From: Lachnospiraceae oral taxon 107 str. F0167
Lineage (GTDB): Bacteria > Bacillota > Clostridia > Lachnospirales > Lachnospiraceae
Length of the DNA stretch: 64,000 bases
Assembly (NCBI GenBank): GCA_000209465.1
Contig: GL890583.1
Location: 557,343 to 621,342 of the forward strand
Reading direction: 5' to 3'
Shown: positions 17,440 to 26,772 of the stretch, in pieces
Layout of the letters: every line of letters starts with the position of its first letter
How positions within the stretch are numbered: the stretch's first letter is position 1
Position numbers and translations under genes: made by a program
Notes under the pieces: generated by a model
Databases searched by the model: none
What the model was told of the DNA's origin: nothing
The model's input: only the letters and a program-made list of their open reading frames with translations

Positions 17440-18033
17440 TTACTTCCTTAGTCTTTTCCCCTCATAATGTTGTTGCATATCCAGATAAGATATCATATCT
17501 GAGATATCTATTTCAATATCAATATTTTTTCTTCTTAAGCCATAGATATCATATATTGCGTCCAACTCCTTATCACTTATACGATCTCTGTTTTCAATAA
17601 GTATCTTCTTTTTGGTTTCAAAATCCTCCGCATCCAAAAAATCTATAAAATAGTTTTTGGCAAAACCTGTGGAACTTTCCTCATTTTTAATATCCGGTTC
17701 TGATTCTTCATGGGTTATTTCGGTAAAAGAATTTTCTTTTTTTAAATTATCCTCTTTTACACTATCAAGTTCTTTTGATATCCGTATTGATTCCTCATAT
17801 ATATTTTCCACTTTTTCAAAGCGGTATTTTTGTTTTACATCGGGATATTTCTCTCTGTCCACTTCGCTTAAAAACATATCAAGCGGTCTTGCATACACTC
17901 CGTAATCACCATATAATGCCTGATAAATCACCAATAATTCCTTACTTTCAGAATGTGTCGCCACAGTAATTATCTGGTACAGTTTGTTTTTAAAATGCTT
18001 ATAAAACTCTCCCGCTCTTGGATTCTCTCTCAT
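17440..18033 (-). CDS. DUF1653 domain protein
   Basis: About 197 residues from the ATG at 18033, which has a GAGGGTG site close upstream; a longer frame reaches 18078. Residues 4-66 carry DUF1653 (GEFYKHFKNKLYQIITVATH, LLVIYQALYGDYGVYARPLD). The rest is acidic and probably flexible, with a conserved-looking end (NIDIEIDISDMISYLDMQQH). DUF1653 has an SH3-like fold of unknown role. Directly upstream of uvrC, perhaps by chance of operon packing. The 371 bases upstream (18034-18404) hold its promoter region, a short ACTCG/CGAGT dyad near 18270 and the terminator of the next operon, no gene. Confidence 0.85.
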   Translation of the reverse strand: MRENPRAGEFYKHFKNKLYQIITVATHSESKELLVIYQALYGDYGVYARPLDMFLSEVDREKYPDVKQKYRFEKVENIYEESIRISKELDSVKEDNLKKENSFTEITHEESEPDIKNEESSTGFAKNYFIDFLDAEDFETKKKILIENRDRISDKELDAIYDIYGLRRKNIDIEIDISDMISYLDMQQHYEGKRLRK

Positions 18034-18299
18034 TATATCACCCTCTTTTCTTTTATTGTTATTCCCATCACCAATCACCCTTATATATTTTTATTGTAAT
18101 AACTACTTTATTATATCATATTAGAGTAATAATTTGATGCAAATAACTTATAAAAATATACAGTCATATTTAAAAACAGTCACAGTTCAGGTACTATATA
18201 TCTTGAGACTTTTAATTTTACAATCCTTGTAGCCGTTTAGCTCTTTCGTAAAAACAAGACTCGGATTAAGCAGTCGAGTAAATATTTTTTCAAATCAAA

Positions 18300-18347
18300 A
18301 AACGATACTCTAATTCTTCTCTTAAAAGGATTTGGAAAGTATCGTTT
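18300..18347 (-). terminator. Terminator of the fructoside operon
   Basis: AAACGATACT (18300-18309) pairs with AGTATCGTTT (18338-18347) around a 28-base loop, with T-rich sequence on both sides. It lies about 60 bases past the GH32 stop. Confidence 0.75.
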
Positions 18348-18404
18348 TTACTATTATATTTTCTTATATGTAGGGATATCACTTTATAGTTCACCCTGGT
18401 TTTA

Positions 18405-19814
18405 TTACTCCGAAATATTATTAAACTTATATGTAACAAGCACATCTTTGGCTTTTATACCTATGCCGATTTTTCCATCACAGGGATATATCATAGAAGT
18501 AAAATTATATTTCCCTTCAAAAAGATAAACCTCCAAAACATTTCCGTCTTTAATAATATCAAAATCTATATCAAGATTTTCCTGTATATCAGCCTTATAT
18601 ATTCTTATACCGCTCTTTATATACTCATCAGCCTCACTGAAATCAGTGATAATATTCCCGAATAAAAAATCAAGCTTTATAATGATTTTATTTTCTTCAC
18701 TGTCAAAAATTATAAAATTAAGCTCCGTGCTGTTTTTATCTCTTTTTATATTTCCCTGTATATAAATATAATCACACATTTCATCCAAAAGATTACATAT
18801 AACTCTGTCGGATACTTTGCTTTTATGGCTGTAATCAATGCTTTTCTCTTCTAAATCCTGCCTGTATGGCTGCATTTTTAGATTATTACCGTCCATATCG
18901 ATAAGCCTTGGGTACGACATAATACCACGATATCCGTTTTCCGTAGAAGGACCGTGATCCTTTATCCAGGGCATCCATTCCCATCCCCCTATCCAAGCCA
19001 TTGAAACTGCTCTATCAAACTTATCTTTATAGACCTGTGATGCATAATAATGAGGTCCGAAATCCTGTGTTTTGGTGTAATCATGATAAAAGATACAGTT
19101 TTTAAAATTTATATCTCCCACCATATATATTGTCGGTAAAAAATCCGTGCGATTCATAGGAGAAGCGGTAATAACCCATTTACCGTCTATTTCAAAAATA
19201 TCCGGACATTCAAACATTGTCCCCTCTCCGTCTTTTGCCTCATACAGTATTCCGCTATAAGTCCAGTTAAATAAGTCTTTTGAATGAAACAAATATATTC
19301 TTCCATGACTTTTTAAATCACAAGCCGCACCGTCCGAACCTCCCACGACCATTTGCCAATATCCGTCATGAAATATTACCTTCGGATCACGAAAATCAAT
19401 ACCCATTGATTCAATAACAGGATTTTTTTCATGCTTTGTAAAATTATAGCCGTCATTTGAATATGCCATGCACTGCCTTTGTAAAACCACACCGTCCACC
19501 AAGGCCACAGCCGTATAAAAAGCATATATTTTATTGTCAAAAACCACTACAGAACCGGAAAAACATCCCCCTTTATCATAATCTTCATATACCTCATCAG
19601 GAATCAAAACAGGTGGACATTCATCCCAATGTATCAAATCATTGCTTGTAGCATGCCCCCAATGCATTTTATCCCAATTATTACTGTATGGATTGCATTG
19701 AAAATATAAATGATATTTGCCCTGAAACCATACCAGACCGTTCGGATCGTTTATCCAGCCTTTTTTTAGGGCAAAATGATTTTTAGGTCTGAAAATACAT
19801 TCTTTTATACTCAT
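18405..19814 (-). CDS. GH32 beta-fructofuranosidase / sucrose(-6-phosphate) hydrolase
   Basis: 469 residues, typical GH32. The catalytic nucleophile is Asp23 in KKGWINDPNGLVWF, the transition-state stabiliser Asp143 in FRDPK, and the acid/base Glu202 in FECPDIFE. A five-bladed propeller is followed by a C-terminal beta-sandwich (from about 320). No signal peptide, so it acts in the cytoplasm on imported sucrose or short fructo-oligosaccharides. Its ATG overlaps the permease stop (ATGA, 4 bases), which shows operon membership. Since uptake here is by ABC transporter and not by a PTS, unphosphorylated sugar is the likelier substrate than sucrose-6-phosphate. Confidence 0.93.
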   Translation of the reverse strand: MSIKECIFRPKNHFALKKGWINDPNGLVWFQGKYHLYFQCNPYSNNWDKMHWGHATSNDLIHWDECPPVLIPDEVYEDYDKGGCFSGSVVVFDNKIYAFYTAVALVDGVVLQRQCMAYSNDGYNFTKHEKNPVIESMGIDFRDPKVIFHDGYWQMVVGGSDGAACDLKSHGRIYLFHSKDLFNWTYSGILYEAKDGEGTMFECPDIFEIDGKWVITASPMNRTDFLPTIYMVGDINFKNCIFYHDYTKTQDFGPHYYASQVYKDKFDRAVSMAWIGGWEWMPWIKDHGPSTENGYRGIMSYPRLIDMDGNNLKMQPYRQDLEEKSIDYSHKSKVSDRVICNLLDEMCDYIYIQGNIKRDKNSTELNFIIFDSEENKIIIKLDFLFGNIITDFSEADEYIKSGIRIYKADIQENLDIDFDIIKDGNVLEVYLFEGKYNFTSMIYPCDGKIGIGIKAKDVLVTYKFNNISE

Positions 19815-20638
19815 GATTTCACCGCTCCCAAAGTCATACCTGCCGTCATTTTTTTATTCAATCCAAAATAAATAAGTAGTGTAGGGAATACCGACATTGA
19901 TATGGCTGCATATGTGGCGCCCCAGTCTTTTAAACCTCTCGGTCCTATAAAATCTGTAAGACCTATGGATATTGTTTTTAGTTCCGTACTGTTTATAAAT
20001 ACAAGGCTGAAAGTATAATCATTCCATACTGTAATAAAATTCATTGCAAGCACTGTCATTATAGTATTTAAAGACAGTGGAATAATTATTTTTGTATATA
20101 TACCGTAGATATTTGCTCCGTCTATAACTGCCGCTTCTATAATCTCATCCGGAATAAAAGAATAAAAATTCACAAACAGCATTATTGATACCGGAAGCTG
20201 AAATGCCAAAAGCGGCAATATAACACTGATTCTTGTGTTTATAAGCCCCACTCTTGCAAACATTGTAAACAGCGGAATCAATGTAACCGCATAAGGAATG
20301 GTAAGACCTATAAGAAAATATCTGTATATATTTTTTCTTCCCATAAATTTCATTTTAGCAATGGCAAATGATGCCATTGAACTTATTAAAACTATAAATA
20401 CCAGTGATATTACAGAAATTATCGCACTGTTCTTTATATAGGTAATAATATTGCTCTCGGTAAATATTTTAATAAAGTTTTCCATTGTAAAGCTTTTTGG
20501 AAAACTGAAAGGCTGCGTCAAAAGCTCAATATTAGGTCTAAAGCCCGCTATAATCAGCCAAATAATAGGATATCCCTGAATTATTAAAAATAAAATCATA
20601 ACGGACCAATATATTACTTTTCTAATACTTCTTTTCAT
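19811..20638 (-). CDS. Sugar ABC transporter permease, MalG/LacG type
   Basis: 275 residues, six membrane helices. The EAA loop that contacts the ATPase is in EIIEAAVIDGANIYGIYTKI ending IPLS. It is the second membrane subunit of the fructoside transporter, 8 bases after the first permease gene. No ATPase gene is in the operon; family members usually share an MsmK-type ATPase encoded elsewhere. It overlaps the GH32 gene. Confidence 0.93.
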   Translation of the reverse strand: MKRSIRKVIYWSVMILFLIIQGYPIIWLIIAGFRPNIELLTQPFSFPKSFTMENFIKIFTESNIITYIKNSAIISVISLVFIVLISSMASFAIAKMKFMGRKNIYRYFLIGLTIPYAVTLIPLFTMFARVGLINTRISVILPLLAFQLPVSIMLFVNFYSFIPDEIIEAAVIDGANIYGIYTKIIIPLSLNTIMTVLAMNFITVWNDYTFSLVFINSTELKTISIGLTDFIGPRGLKDWGATYAAISMSVFPTLLIYFGLNKKMTAGMTLGAVKS

Positions 20639-20646
20639 ATATCCTC

Positions 20647-21516
20647 CTATTCGTTTTCACCGTCCATATATTTGCTGATTAATAAAACTCCCAATATGCT
20701 TAATATTACAATTATCACAGCAATGGCACTGCCATATCCGTAATCCCTGCTTGTAAATGCCTTCTTATACATATACGTTGCAAGTATTTCAGATCTGTGA
20801 TTCGGTCCGCCCTTTGTCATATTCATAGGTGCGGCAAATCCTCTTAAAGCTCCTACAAGGCTTAATATACATGAGAGCATAATTACATTTGCTATTGCAG
20901 GTATTCTTATTTTTACAAGAATCTGCAATTCACTCGCCCCGTCTATTCTTGCAGCCTCCAATATATCAGGAGATACTGAAACCAATGCGGAATAAAAAAT
21001 AATCATATAAATACCTATATACTGCCATCCCTCTACGGATGCAACCGCAGGCAAAACGGTTTTATATTCACTTAGAAAGGCAATAGGTTCCATTCCAAAT
21101 AATTTTCTGAATATATTAAAAAGTCCAAGAGGCTCATACGAATAAAATCCTGTAAATAATTGTGATATGGCAATAACCGTTATAACGGAGGGGATATAAT
21201 ATACTGTCTGTATAAATCCTCTTCCCTTTTTTAAATATGTAAGCAAAACAGCTATAATAAAACCAAAGCCAAGCTGCAATACCATTACAATAATAATGTA
21301 AATTATATTATTCCAAAATGCCTGCCTGAATACTCCGTCACCAAGCAGCTTTATATAATTACTTAAGCCTACAAAAGTTTTTTTGCCTATACCGTTCCAT
21401 TCAAGAGCACTATAATAAATCGAAACCAGTATAGGTATCATAACTATAATAGAATAGACAATAAAAGCAGGCAGCAAAAATATGGCAATTGCTTTTTTAT
21501 CTCTTAAAATCTTCAT
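20647..21516 (-). CDS. Sugar ABC transporter permease, MalF/LacF type
   Basis: 289 residues, six membrane helices; the EAA loop is DILEAARIDGASELQILVKI with IPA after. The N-terminus KAIAIFLLPAFIVYSIIVMI is a typical first helix. Partner of the downstream permease and of the binding protein upstream. A hairpin lies between it and the binding-protein gene, so membrane subunits should be made at lower levels than the binding protein. Confidence 0.93.
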   Translation of the reverse strand: MKILRDKKAIAIFLLPAFIVYSIIVMIPILVSIYYSALEWNGIGKKTFVGLSNYIKLLGDGVFRQAFWNNIIYIIIVMVLQLGFGFIIAVLLTYLKKGRGFIQTVYYIPSVITVIAISQLFTGFYSYEPLGLFNIFRKLFGMEPIAFLSEYKTVLPAVASVEGWQYIGIYMIIFYSALVSVSPDILEAARIDGASELQILVKIRIPAIANVIMLSCILSLVGALRGFAAPMNMTKGGPNHRSEILATYMYKKAFTSRDYGYGSAIAVIIVILSILGVLLISKYMDGENE

Positions 21517-21547
21517 AAAATCACCGATATTCCAATGTATGCGATTT

Positions 21548-21568
21548 GGGGCAAAATATATTTGCCCC
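21548..21568 (-). promoter_or_regulatory. Hairpin after the binding-protein gene (fructoside operon)
   Basis: GGGGCAAA (21548-21555) pairs perfectly with TTTGCCCC (21561-21568), loop ATATA. No long T-run follows. It probably protects the upstream mRNA from 3' decay or slows polymerase between the binding-protein and permease genes. Confidence 0.7.
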
Positions 21569-21581
21569 TTAAAATATACTT

Positions 21582-22883
21582 TTATTTATTTGCTTTTAGA
21601 GCTTCATCTACAGCTTTTACAAATTCATCAGGAGTTTCCTCTCCCATGCAAAGCCCCGGAAGATTATCATTGATTGTTGCTATTACATCCTCACTTAATA
21701 CCACATCCCAAGGTCTTGCGGCAGTGGAACCGATATTATTTGTATCCTCCATTACCTTTAAGAATAAAGGATCAAAGCTGTTGTTATCTCCCATTTCAAC
21801 CTTTTGCGGCGCAAGATGCTCATGAGCAAAGTAAGCAGGACTGTAGTTTTTAACTATAAATGTCAGATAATCCTTATACTCATCATCAAAAACCTTAGGA
21901 TTTACCGAAAGACCTATACCGCCAAATGCCCAGTAATCATTTGCCTCCGTCTTTGCACCCTTTATTGTAGGCATATAAAAATAATCTACATTCAAGCCCT
22001 CAGGTCTGTTTTTATCTGTGAAATAATTTAATTCCCATGTACCTGTAGGATACATTGCACTCTTTCCGGTTAAGAAAAGATTTAATCCTGTAGCTACATC
22101 AGTTGTGGAAAATCCGGGTTGAAAATATTTTCCTATATCTGACATAAATGTTGCAGCCTTCATACCCGCATCATCCGACATCTTTGCCTCTCCTGATGAG
22201 AGTTGATTTAAATATTCATTTCCCGACAGTCTGAAGGGATATGTTGCAAGCAGACGAAGTAGCGGCCAGCCGTCTCCTCCACCTATTCCAAAAGCCGTAT
22301 AACCTTTTTCATTTAATACCTTGCATGCCTCTAAAAGTTCATCCAATGTCTTTGGTGCCTCAATACCTGCTTCCTTAAACATATCAACATTGTACCAAAT
22401 CATCTCGGTAGAAAGTTCAAGAGGCAAAGTATATAATTTTCCTTCGGCAGTTCTTCCATAATTTAATGCCAGTGGAATATAGCTGTCTTTTTCACCTATC
22501 TCCTCAAGAAAAGCATCCATATCTGTAAGCATATTCTGCTCCCCAAGCTCACTCGCATAAGGAGTTGCATCCAAATCAAACATATCCGGCATCTGACCGC
22601 CTGCAATCATTGTACGAAGCTTTTGATCATAAGATGATCTGTCGGCATTGCTGTCGATAACAAGCTTTATATTTCCACCCTGTTCATTATACTTATCTGT
22701 TATCTCCTGCAATGTAACCATGGTATCATCCGATGCCGATCTTGAAGAAAAATAATGTATCTCTCTTACATTACCGTCCTTACTTGTCGCCTCTGATGAA
22801 TTTGTTGTACTCCCTGACTTACCCGCACAGCCTGTCAATACCATTCCTGCTATGAGGCATACTGTTGCTATTTTCTTATACAT
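21582..22883 (-). CDS. Extracellular sugar-binding lipoprotein
   Basis: 433 residues. A lipoprotein signal ends at Cys19 (IAGMVLTGCAGK), followed by a Ser/Thr-rich linker and a family-1 solute-binding protein fold (VREIHYFSSRSASDDTMVTL, GGQMPDMFDLDATPYASELG, AMYPTGTWELNYF). It presents the substrate to the two permeases. Flanked by two GH32-type genes, so fructosides such as sucrose, kestose or inulin fragments are the likely ligands; this is by context. It begins 12 bases after the GH32-like gene. Confidence 0.92.
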   Translation of the reverse strand: MYKKIATVCLIAGMVLTGCAGKSGSTTNSSEATSKDGNVREIHYFSSRSASDDTMVTLQEITDKYNEQGGNIKLVIDSNADRSSYDQKLRTMIAGGQMPDMFDLDATPYASELGEQNMLTDMDAFLEEIGEKDSYIPLALNYGRTAEGKLYTLPLELSTEMIWYNVDMFKEAGIEAPKTLDELLEACKVLNEKGYTAFGIGGGDGWPLLRLLATYPFRLSGNEYLNQLSSGEAKMSDDAGMKAATFMSDIGKYFQPGFSTTDVATGLNLFLTGKSAMYPTGTWELNYFTDKNRPEGLNVDYFYMPTIKGAKTEANDYWAFGGIGLSVNPKVFDDEYKDYLTFIVKNYSPAYFAHEHLAPQKVEMGDNNSFDPLFLKVMEDTNNIGSTAARPWDVVLSEDVIATINDNLPGLCMGEETPDEFVKAVDEALKANK

Positions 22884-22895
22884 AATCTCTCTCCT

Positions 22896-24344
22896 TTATT
22901 TTGTTTCATACATATGAATATCACAAACCCTGATACTTCCGTCTTTTACAAAAAATCCCCAATACTTTCTTTCTGTGGAATAAGCTCTCATTGTCAATGC
23001 CACGGTATCATTTACATACAGACAAATTATACTGCCCTCCACAAAAACTTTTATATTTACTTTATTTTCCTCCAAAGCTTTATAGTCAAAAGGTCTTTCA
23101 AGTTCCACCATAAAAGGTTTATCCCCGTCCACATACCATTGATTGACTCCGCTTATACGCCTTGGCCACATATCAGCCACAATTCTGTTATAAAACGGTT
23201 CAAATCTAAGATAATATCCGTTTGCAAAGTCCTTATCCTGTCTTAAGCCTATGCCAAATGCCCTGCTACCTTCGCAAAACTCTATAGTCGCCTCTATAAG
23301 GCAATTTTCTTTCATTCCTTCAATTACATATACCTTTTCTCCCTCATCATTTTTTATTTCAATATCTTCAATGTTATTTGCAGTAATTTCTTTTTCAAAA
23401 ATATTTATTAAACCGTTTGAAGGTCTTACCTTCAGTTTCCCGTCTTCGTCCTGTTTTATTTCATGTGCTATAAGATTTCCGCCCCATTCATATTGACCGA
23501 AATCACTGTCACCACGCTTTGTAGGTACCCAGGCAAATGCCATCCTTACATCTTTTGCCTGTGCTGTTTTAGCCGCATAAAATGCTCTGGCATCAAAGGT
23601 ATCTTCTATAGGAGCTGTCCAAGGTCCGCTTATTTTATCCGCCATCCTGTAATGTGTCACAAATTTTTCAGAGAAGGTGGAATAAATAAGATACCATTTA
23701 TCCCCCATCTTAAATAAATCCGGACATTCATGTGTCATATATGATTTAGGATTGTAAAACGGCTGCATTGCCTTCCAATGAATCAAATCATATGATCTGC
23801 AAAGTCCTACACAGCCTCCGTTTTTCTCACTTGCGCCCTGTAATCCGGCGGCAAGAAGCATATCAAAGCATTCTTCTTCTTCATTGTAAAAAACAAATGG
23901 ATCACGCCAGTCAAATGGTTCATATATTGACTCATCCGCTCCGAATGTCAGTTCCGGCAGTTTTTCCCAATGTATAAGGTCCTCACTTATTGCATGCGCA
24001 ACATATTGTAGAGGTCTCCCGTTTCTGTGATATTTAGGATTATAATTATTCTGTGCCGTATAAAACATATGGAATTTAGAGTCATTTCCCTCTATCACCG
24101 AACCTGTATAGCAGGCATAATCAGCATCATCGTACCCTCCTACCGGAAGCACTACTTTACAGTCCTTTATATTTACTCCGTCCTCTGTAATTAAAAGATT
24201 CCAGCTTGTACGATATCCATACTCATCCTCTGTATTTCCCTTTCTCTCATCATGAAGGTAGAAAATATAAAACTTACCGTCATGCGCAAAAGGAATGGTA
24301 TCCCCTACCCAGCCATCCCCGGGTTTGTAGAAAATATTTTTCAT
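22896..24344 (-). CDS. Divergent GH32-like (clan GH-J) glycosidase
   Basis: 482 residues. The typical WMNDPNG motif is replaced at the N-terminus by GDGWVGDTIPF, leaving Asp15 as the probable nucleophile. The other two catalytic motifs are clear: DWRDPF (Asp148) and HECPDLF (Glu206). A C-terminal beta-sandwich follows (about 330-482, ending with YWGFFVKDGSIRVCDIHMYE). No signal peptide. First gene of the operon and divergent from the LacI regulator. It likely cleaves a different fructoside from that of the second GH32 enzyme, for instance levan- or inulin-type oligosaccharides; the substrate is not determined. ATG with AGGAG upstream. Confidence 0.85.
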   Translation of the reverse strand: MKNIFYKPGDGWVGDTIPFAHDGKFYIFYLHDERKGNTEDEYGYRTSWNLLITEDGVNIKDCKVVLPVGGYDDADYACYTGSVIEGNDSKFHMFYTAQNNYNPKYHRNGRPLQYVAHAISEDLIHWEKLPELTFGADESIYEPFDWRDPFVFYNEEEECFDMLLAAGLQGASEKNGGCVGLCRSYDLIHWKAMQPFYNPKSYMTHECPDLFKMGDKWYLIYSTFSEKFVTHYRMADKISGPWTAPIEDTFDARAFYAAKTAQAKDVRMAFAWVPTKRGDSDFGQYEWGGNLIAHEIKQDEDGKLKVRPSNGLINIFEKEITANNIEDIEIKNDEGEKVYVIEGMKENCLIEATIEFCEGSRAFGIGLRQDKDFANGYYLRFEPFYNRIVADMWPRRISGVNQWYVDGDKPFMVELERPFDYKALEENKVNIKVFVEGSIICLYVNDTVALTMRAYSTERKYWGFFVKDGSIRVCDIHMYETK

Positions 24345-24444
24345 ATAAGCTCATCTCCTATCCGCTATCGAATTATGTTTTTATACTATACTATTTAATA
24401 AAAATATCCTATTCGCAAATGCTCCAAAGTTTTTATAAATGATT

Positions 24445-24479
24445 ATGCAAGTATGTGTTTTCTTGCATTTTTCATGCAA
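24445..24479. promoter_or_regulatory. Candidate LacI-regulator operator cluster
   Basis: Three copies of the same half-site lie in the divergent intergenic region: ATGCAA (24445-24450), TTGCAT (24463-24468) and ATGCAA (24474-24479). The last two form a perfect dyad with a 5-base spacer. Position between the regulator and the operon it likely controls makes this the best operator candidate. A TATACTATACTATT stretch near 24380 could be part of the operon promoter. Confidence 0.5.
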
Positions 24480-24552
24480 ATATGATATTGTTTTCATAGA
24501 TTTTCAAAGAATTATTTTTATTTTCATTATTATTTTCATAAAAGGAGCTTAT

Positions 24553-25572
24553 ATGGTTACTATAAATGAAGTGGCAAAAGCGGCAGGCGTATCCATCTCC
24601 ACCATCTCCAGAGTAATAAACCAAAGCAATTCCGTATCACTTGCTACAAAAACTAAGGTTATGGAGGCAATAAGGGAACTGGGATATACTCCTAATATCT
24701 CTGCAAAAAAGGATAATAAAAAATCAAACAAACTTATAGGTGTGCTCTTTCCTGATATATCAAATAATGTTTTTGGCAGGATTTTGCAGGGTGTAAACAG
24801 TGTTGTAACTCCCCTTGGATATAATACGGTTATATGTGAAACAAATGGAGAACTTGAAAAAGAAATTCATTTTCTGGATGTTTTAAAAAACAAACAGGTA
24901 GAAGGTATTATCATGGCAAATGTACACATACCTGAGGAACATATGCTTTGGATTCACAGAAATAATAAGCCTGTAATCTATGTCTGTCAGGATATTCCGG
25001 ATTTTGGCTTAAAGATTCCTATAAGCTCTGTAAATATGGATAATCAGCAGGCTATCTGTGATATGGTACATTTTCTTTACAATATGGGGCATAAAAATAT
25101 CGCTTTTATCGGAGGACCACTGCATGATTTATCCGCCGGAAATAAAAGATATGACGGCTATATGAAGGGACTTAGGGAATGTTCATTAAATACATCACAA
25201 GATCTTATCAGCTTTCAAGAATCTTTTACCATTGCCGACGGATATGTCGGTATGAATCAGATATATGAAAAATCCTCTATTCTTCCGACAGCTGTACTAT
25301 GTGCCTGTGATAATATTGCCGTAGGTGCTATTGATTTTATGTATGATAATAATATACAGGTACCTGAGCATATCTCTGTAACAGGAGTTGATGACAGTAT
25401 TTTGGCTACAGCTATAAGACCTTCTCTTACTACTGTCCGACACGCCACTTTTGACACCGGAGTAAAAGCTGCACAACTCTTACTTGAGTATTTTGCATCT
25501 GAATCTTTTAAAGGCAGCGCATTTAAAATGCCTTATCAGCTTTTACGCAGACAGAGTGTAAAGCATCTGTAA
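24553..25572 (+). CDS. LacI-family regulator of the fructoside operon
   Basis: 339 residues from the ATG at 24553, which has AAAGGAG upstream; the longer frame to 24439 runs through the promoter region and is not used. The HTH is MVTINEVAKAAGVSISTISR followed by VINQSNSVS and the hinge helix. A periplasmic-binding-like sensor follows (KLIGVLFPDISNNVFGRILQ, GHKNIAFIGGPLHDLSAGNK, VTGVDDSILATAIRPSLTTV). Divergent from the GH32/ABC operon, so it most likely represses it and responds to a fructoside. Confidence 0.92.
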   Translation: MVTINEVAKAAGVSISTISRVINQSNSVSLATKTKVMEAIRELGYTPNISAKKDNKKSNKLIGVLFPDISNNVFGRILQGVNSVVTPLGYNTVICETNGELEKEIHFLDVLKNKQVEGIIMANVHIPEEHMLWIHRNNKPVIYVCQDIPDFGLKIPISSVNMDNQQAICDMVHFLYNMGHKNIAFIGGPLHDLSAGNKRYDGYMKGLRECSLNTSQDLISFQESFTIADGYVGMNQIYEKSSILPTAVLCACDNIAVGAIDFMYDNNIQVPEHISVTGVDDSILATAIRPSLTTVRHATFDTGVKAAQLLLEYFASESFKGSAFKMPYQLLRRQSVKHL

Positions 25573-25624
25573 ATATAAGCTTTATGCCTTTATAAATAAG
25601 TCCTTGTTAGCTTTCTGCATTATA

Positions 25625-25652
25625 AAAGGACCTCCAATCGGAAGTCCTTTTT
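25625..25652 (+). terminator. Terminator after the LacI gene, possibly bidirectional
   Basis: AAAGGAC pairs with GTCCTTT (25625-25652, imperfect inner stem), with TTTTTATAG on the plus strand and A/T-rich sequence on the other side. It sits between convergent genes. Confidence 0.8.
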
Positions 25653-25693
25653 ATAGTTTTTATGCTTTAATAATTTAACAAATTCGGTTTATA

Positions 25694-26650
25694 TTACTCC
25701 AATACCCTGTACTCATCCATCACCTTGCCGTCCATAAAAATAATCGGCTTTGCAGTAAGACCTTCAGCCTCATTATCATAATATCCCATCAGATAATCAT
25801 TTACATCCTGTAAGCTGTCAAACTCATCAACCTGATACGGCATTTCAAATGCAAGCTTTTCAATAAACAGATATTTATCTCCATCCTGAACTAAAATACC
25901 TGTATGACCTATAAATTCCTGTACCTTGTTCATTCCGTCATCCATGGTCATAAAAACAGATATTATATGTATCTTATCATTATCAAAAGTAATCTGCTTA
26001 TCTTTCCATGATTTTACTATTTCCTCAGCCAATACTTTGGTGTCATGAGTATTTGTTACATCAATATATGAGAATAATGTATCAAACTTTGACTTATCAT
26101 CACCCTCAAAAATTTTTTTGTTTTCAATGGACTCAAAATCATTAAATAACATTGTGGTATCGCCCGGAGTCTTGTTTCCGACATTTACAAAATCACCTAT
26201 TAAGGAATATGAGGTTATTCTACAGTTTCTTCCTACATATCCACCCTTTAAAAGCCATGCATCTATCAATTTATCCTGTTCATATGTAGGAAACGCCCCG
26301 TCGATAGTTGTCATACTCTGCACAAGATTCTCACTTCCGACTGCATTATTATACTCATCTACAGCAGCAAAAAAGTTTTTTATTTTTTCATCACTAAGAC
26401 CTGCATTTTTTAATGCATTTGATACTCTATCTCTTGTTTCACTGTCTACAAGATTTGAATACTTTAAATGAATTTTTGCCTTGCTTACAGCTGCGCTGCT
26501 CTCATCAATCATATTGCCTGAGCTTTCCTCAAACATACTCTCACTGCTTTCAACAGCAACTGTAGTATCTTCCTTTGCTCCGCCTTTATTACCACATGCC
26601 GCCAATACAATTGCCGCACATATACCTGTTATCAATAATTGCTTTTTCAT
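25694..26650 (-). CDS. DUF4300 family lipoprotein
   Basis: 318 residues. A lipobox ends at Cys19 (CAAIVLAACGNK), then a Ser/Glu-rich linker, then the DUF4300 domain (LKYSNLVDSETRDRVSNALK, GRNCRITSYSLIGDFVNVGN, VQEFIGHTGILVQDGDKYLF, PYQVDEFDSLQDVNDYLMGY). The domain is widespread in Firmicute surface lipoproteins and its role is unknown. The gene seems to stand alone, between the LacI gene and the NADH oxidase. Upstream of it a TTAAGT/ACTTAA dyad (26681-26697) overlaps a TATACT -10-like box. Confidence 0.88.
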   Translation of the reverse strand: MKKQLLITGICAAIVLAACGNKGGAKEDTTVAVESSESMFEESSGNMIDESSAAVSKAKIHLKYSNLVDSETRDRVSNALKNAGLSDEKIKNFFAAVDEYNNAVGSENLVQSMTTIDGAFPTYEQDKLIDAWLLKGGYVGRNCRITSYSLIGDFVNVGNKTPGDTTMLFNDFESIENKKIFEGDDKSKFDTLFSYIDVTNTHDTKVLAEEIVKSWKDKQITFDNDKIHIISVFMTMDDGMNKVQEFIGHTGILVQDGDKYLFIEKLAFEMPYQVDEFDSLQDVNDYLMGYYDNEAEGLTAKPIIFMDGKVMDEYRVLE

Positions 26651-26772
26651 ATATTAAAACCTGCTTTCTTTTTTAGTCGCTTAAGTATATCACTTAAACC
26701 CTATTTATAATATATAAAATTTTAAATTTATTCTTTAAAACAGGTTAATCTTTCTTGATATAAAAATATATT

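Noticed and set aside
26681-26697. TTAAGT/ACTTAA dyad as a terminator of the lipoprotein gene
   Set aside because: It lies upstream of that gene and overlaps a -10-like box, so it is more likely promoter sequence.
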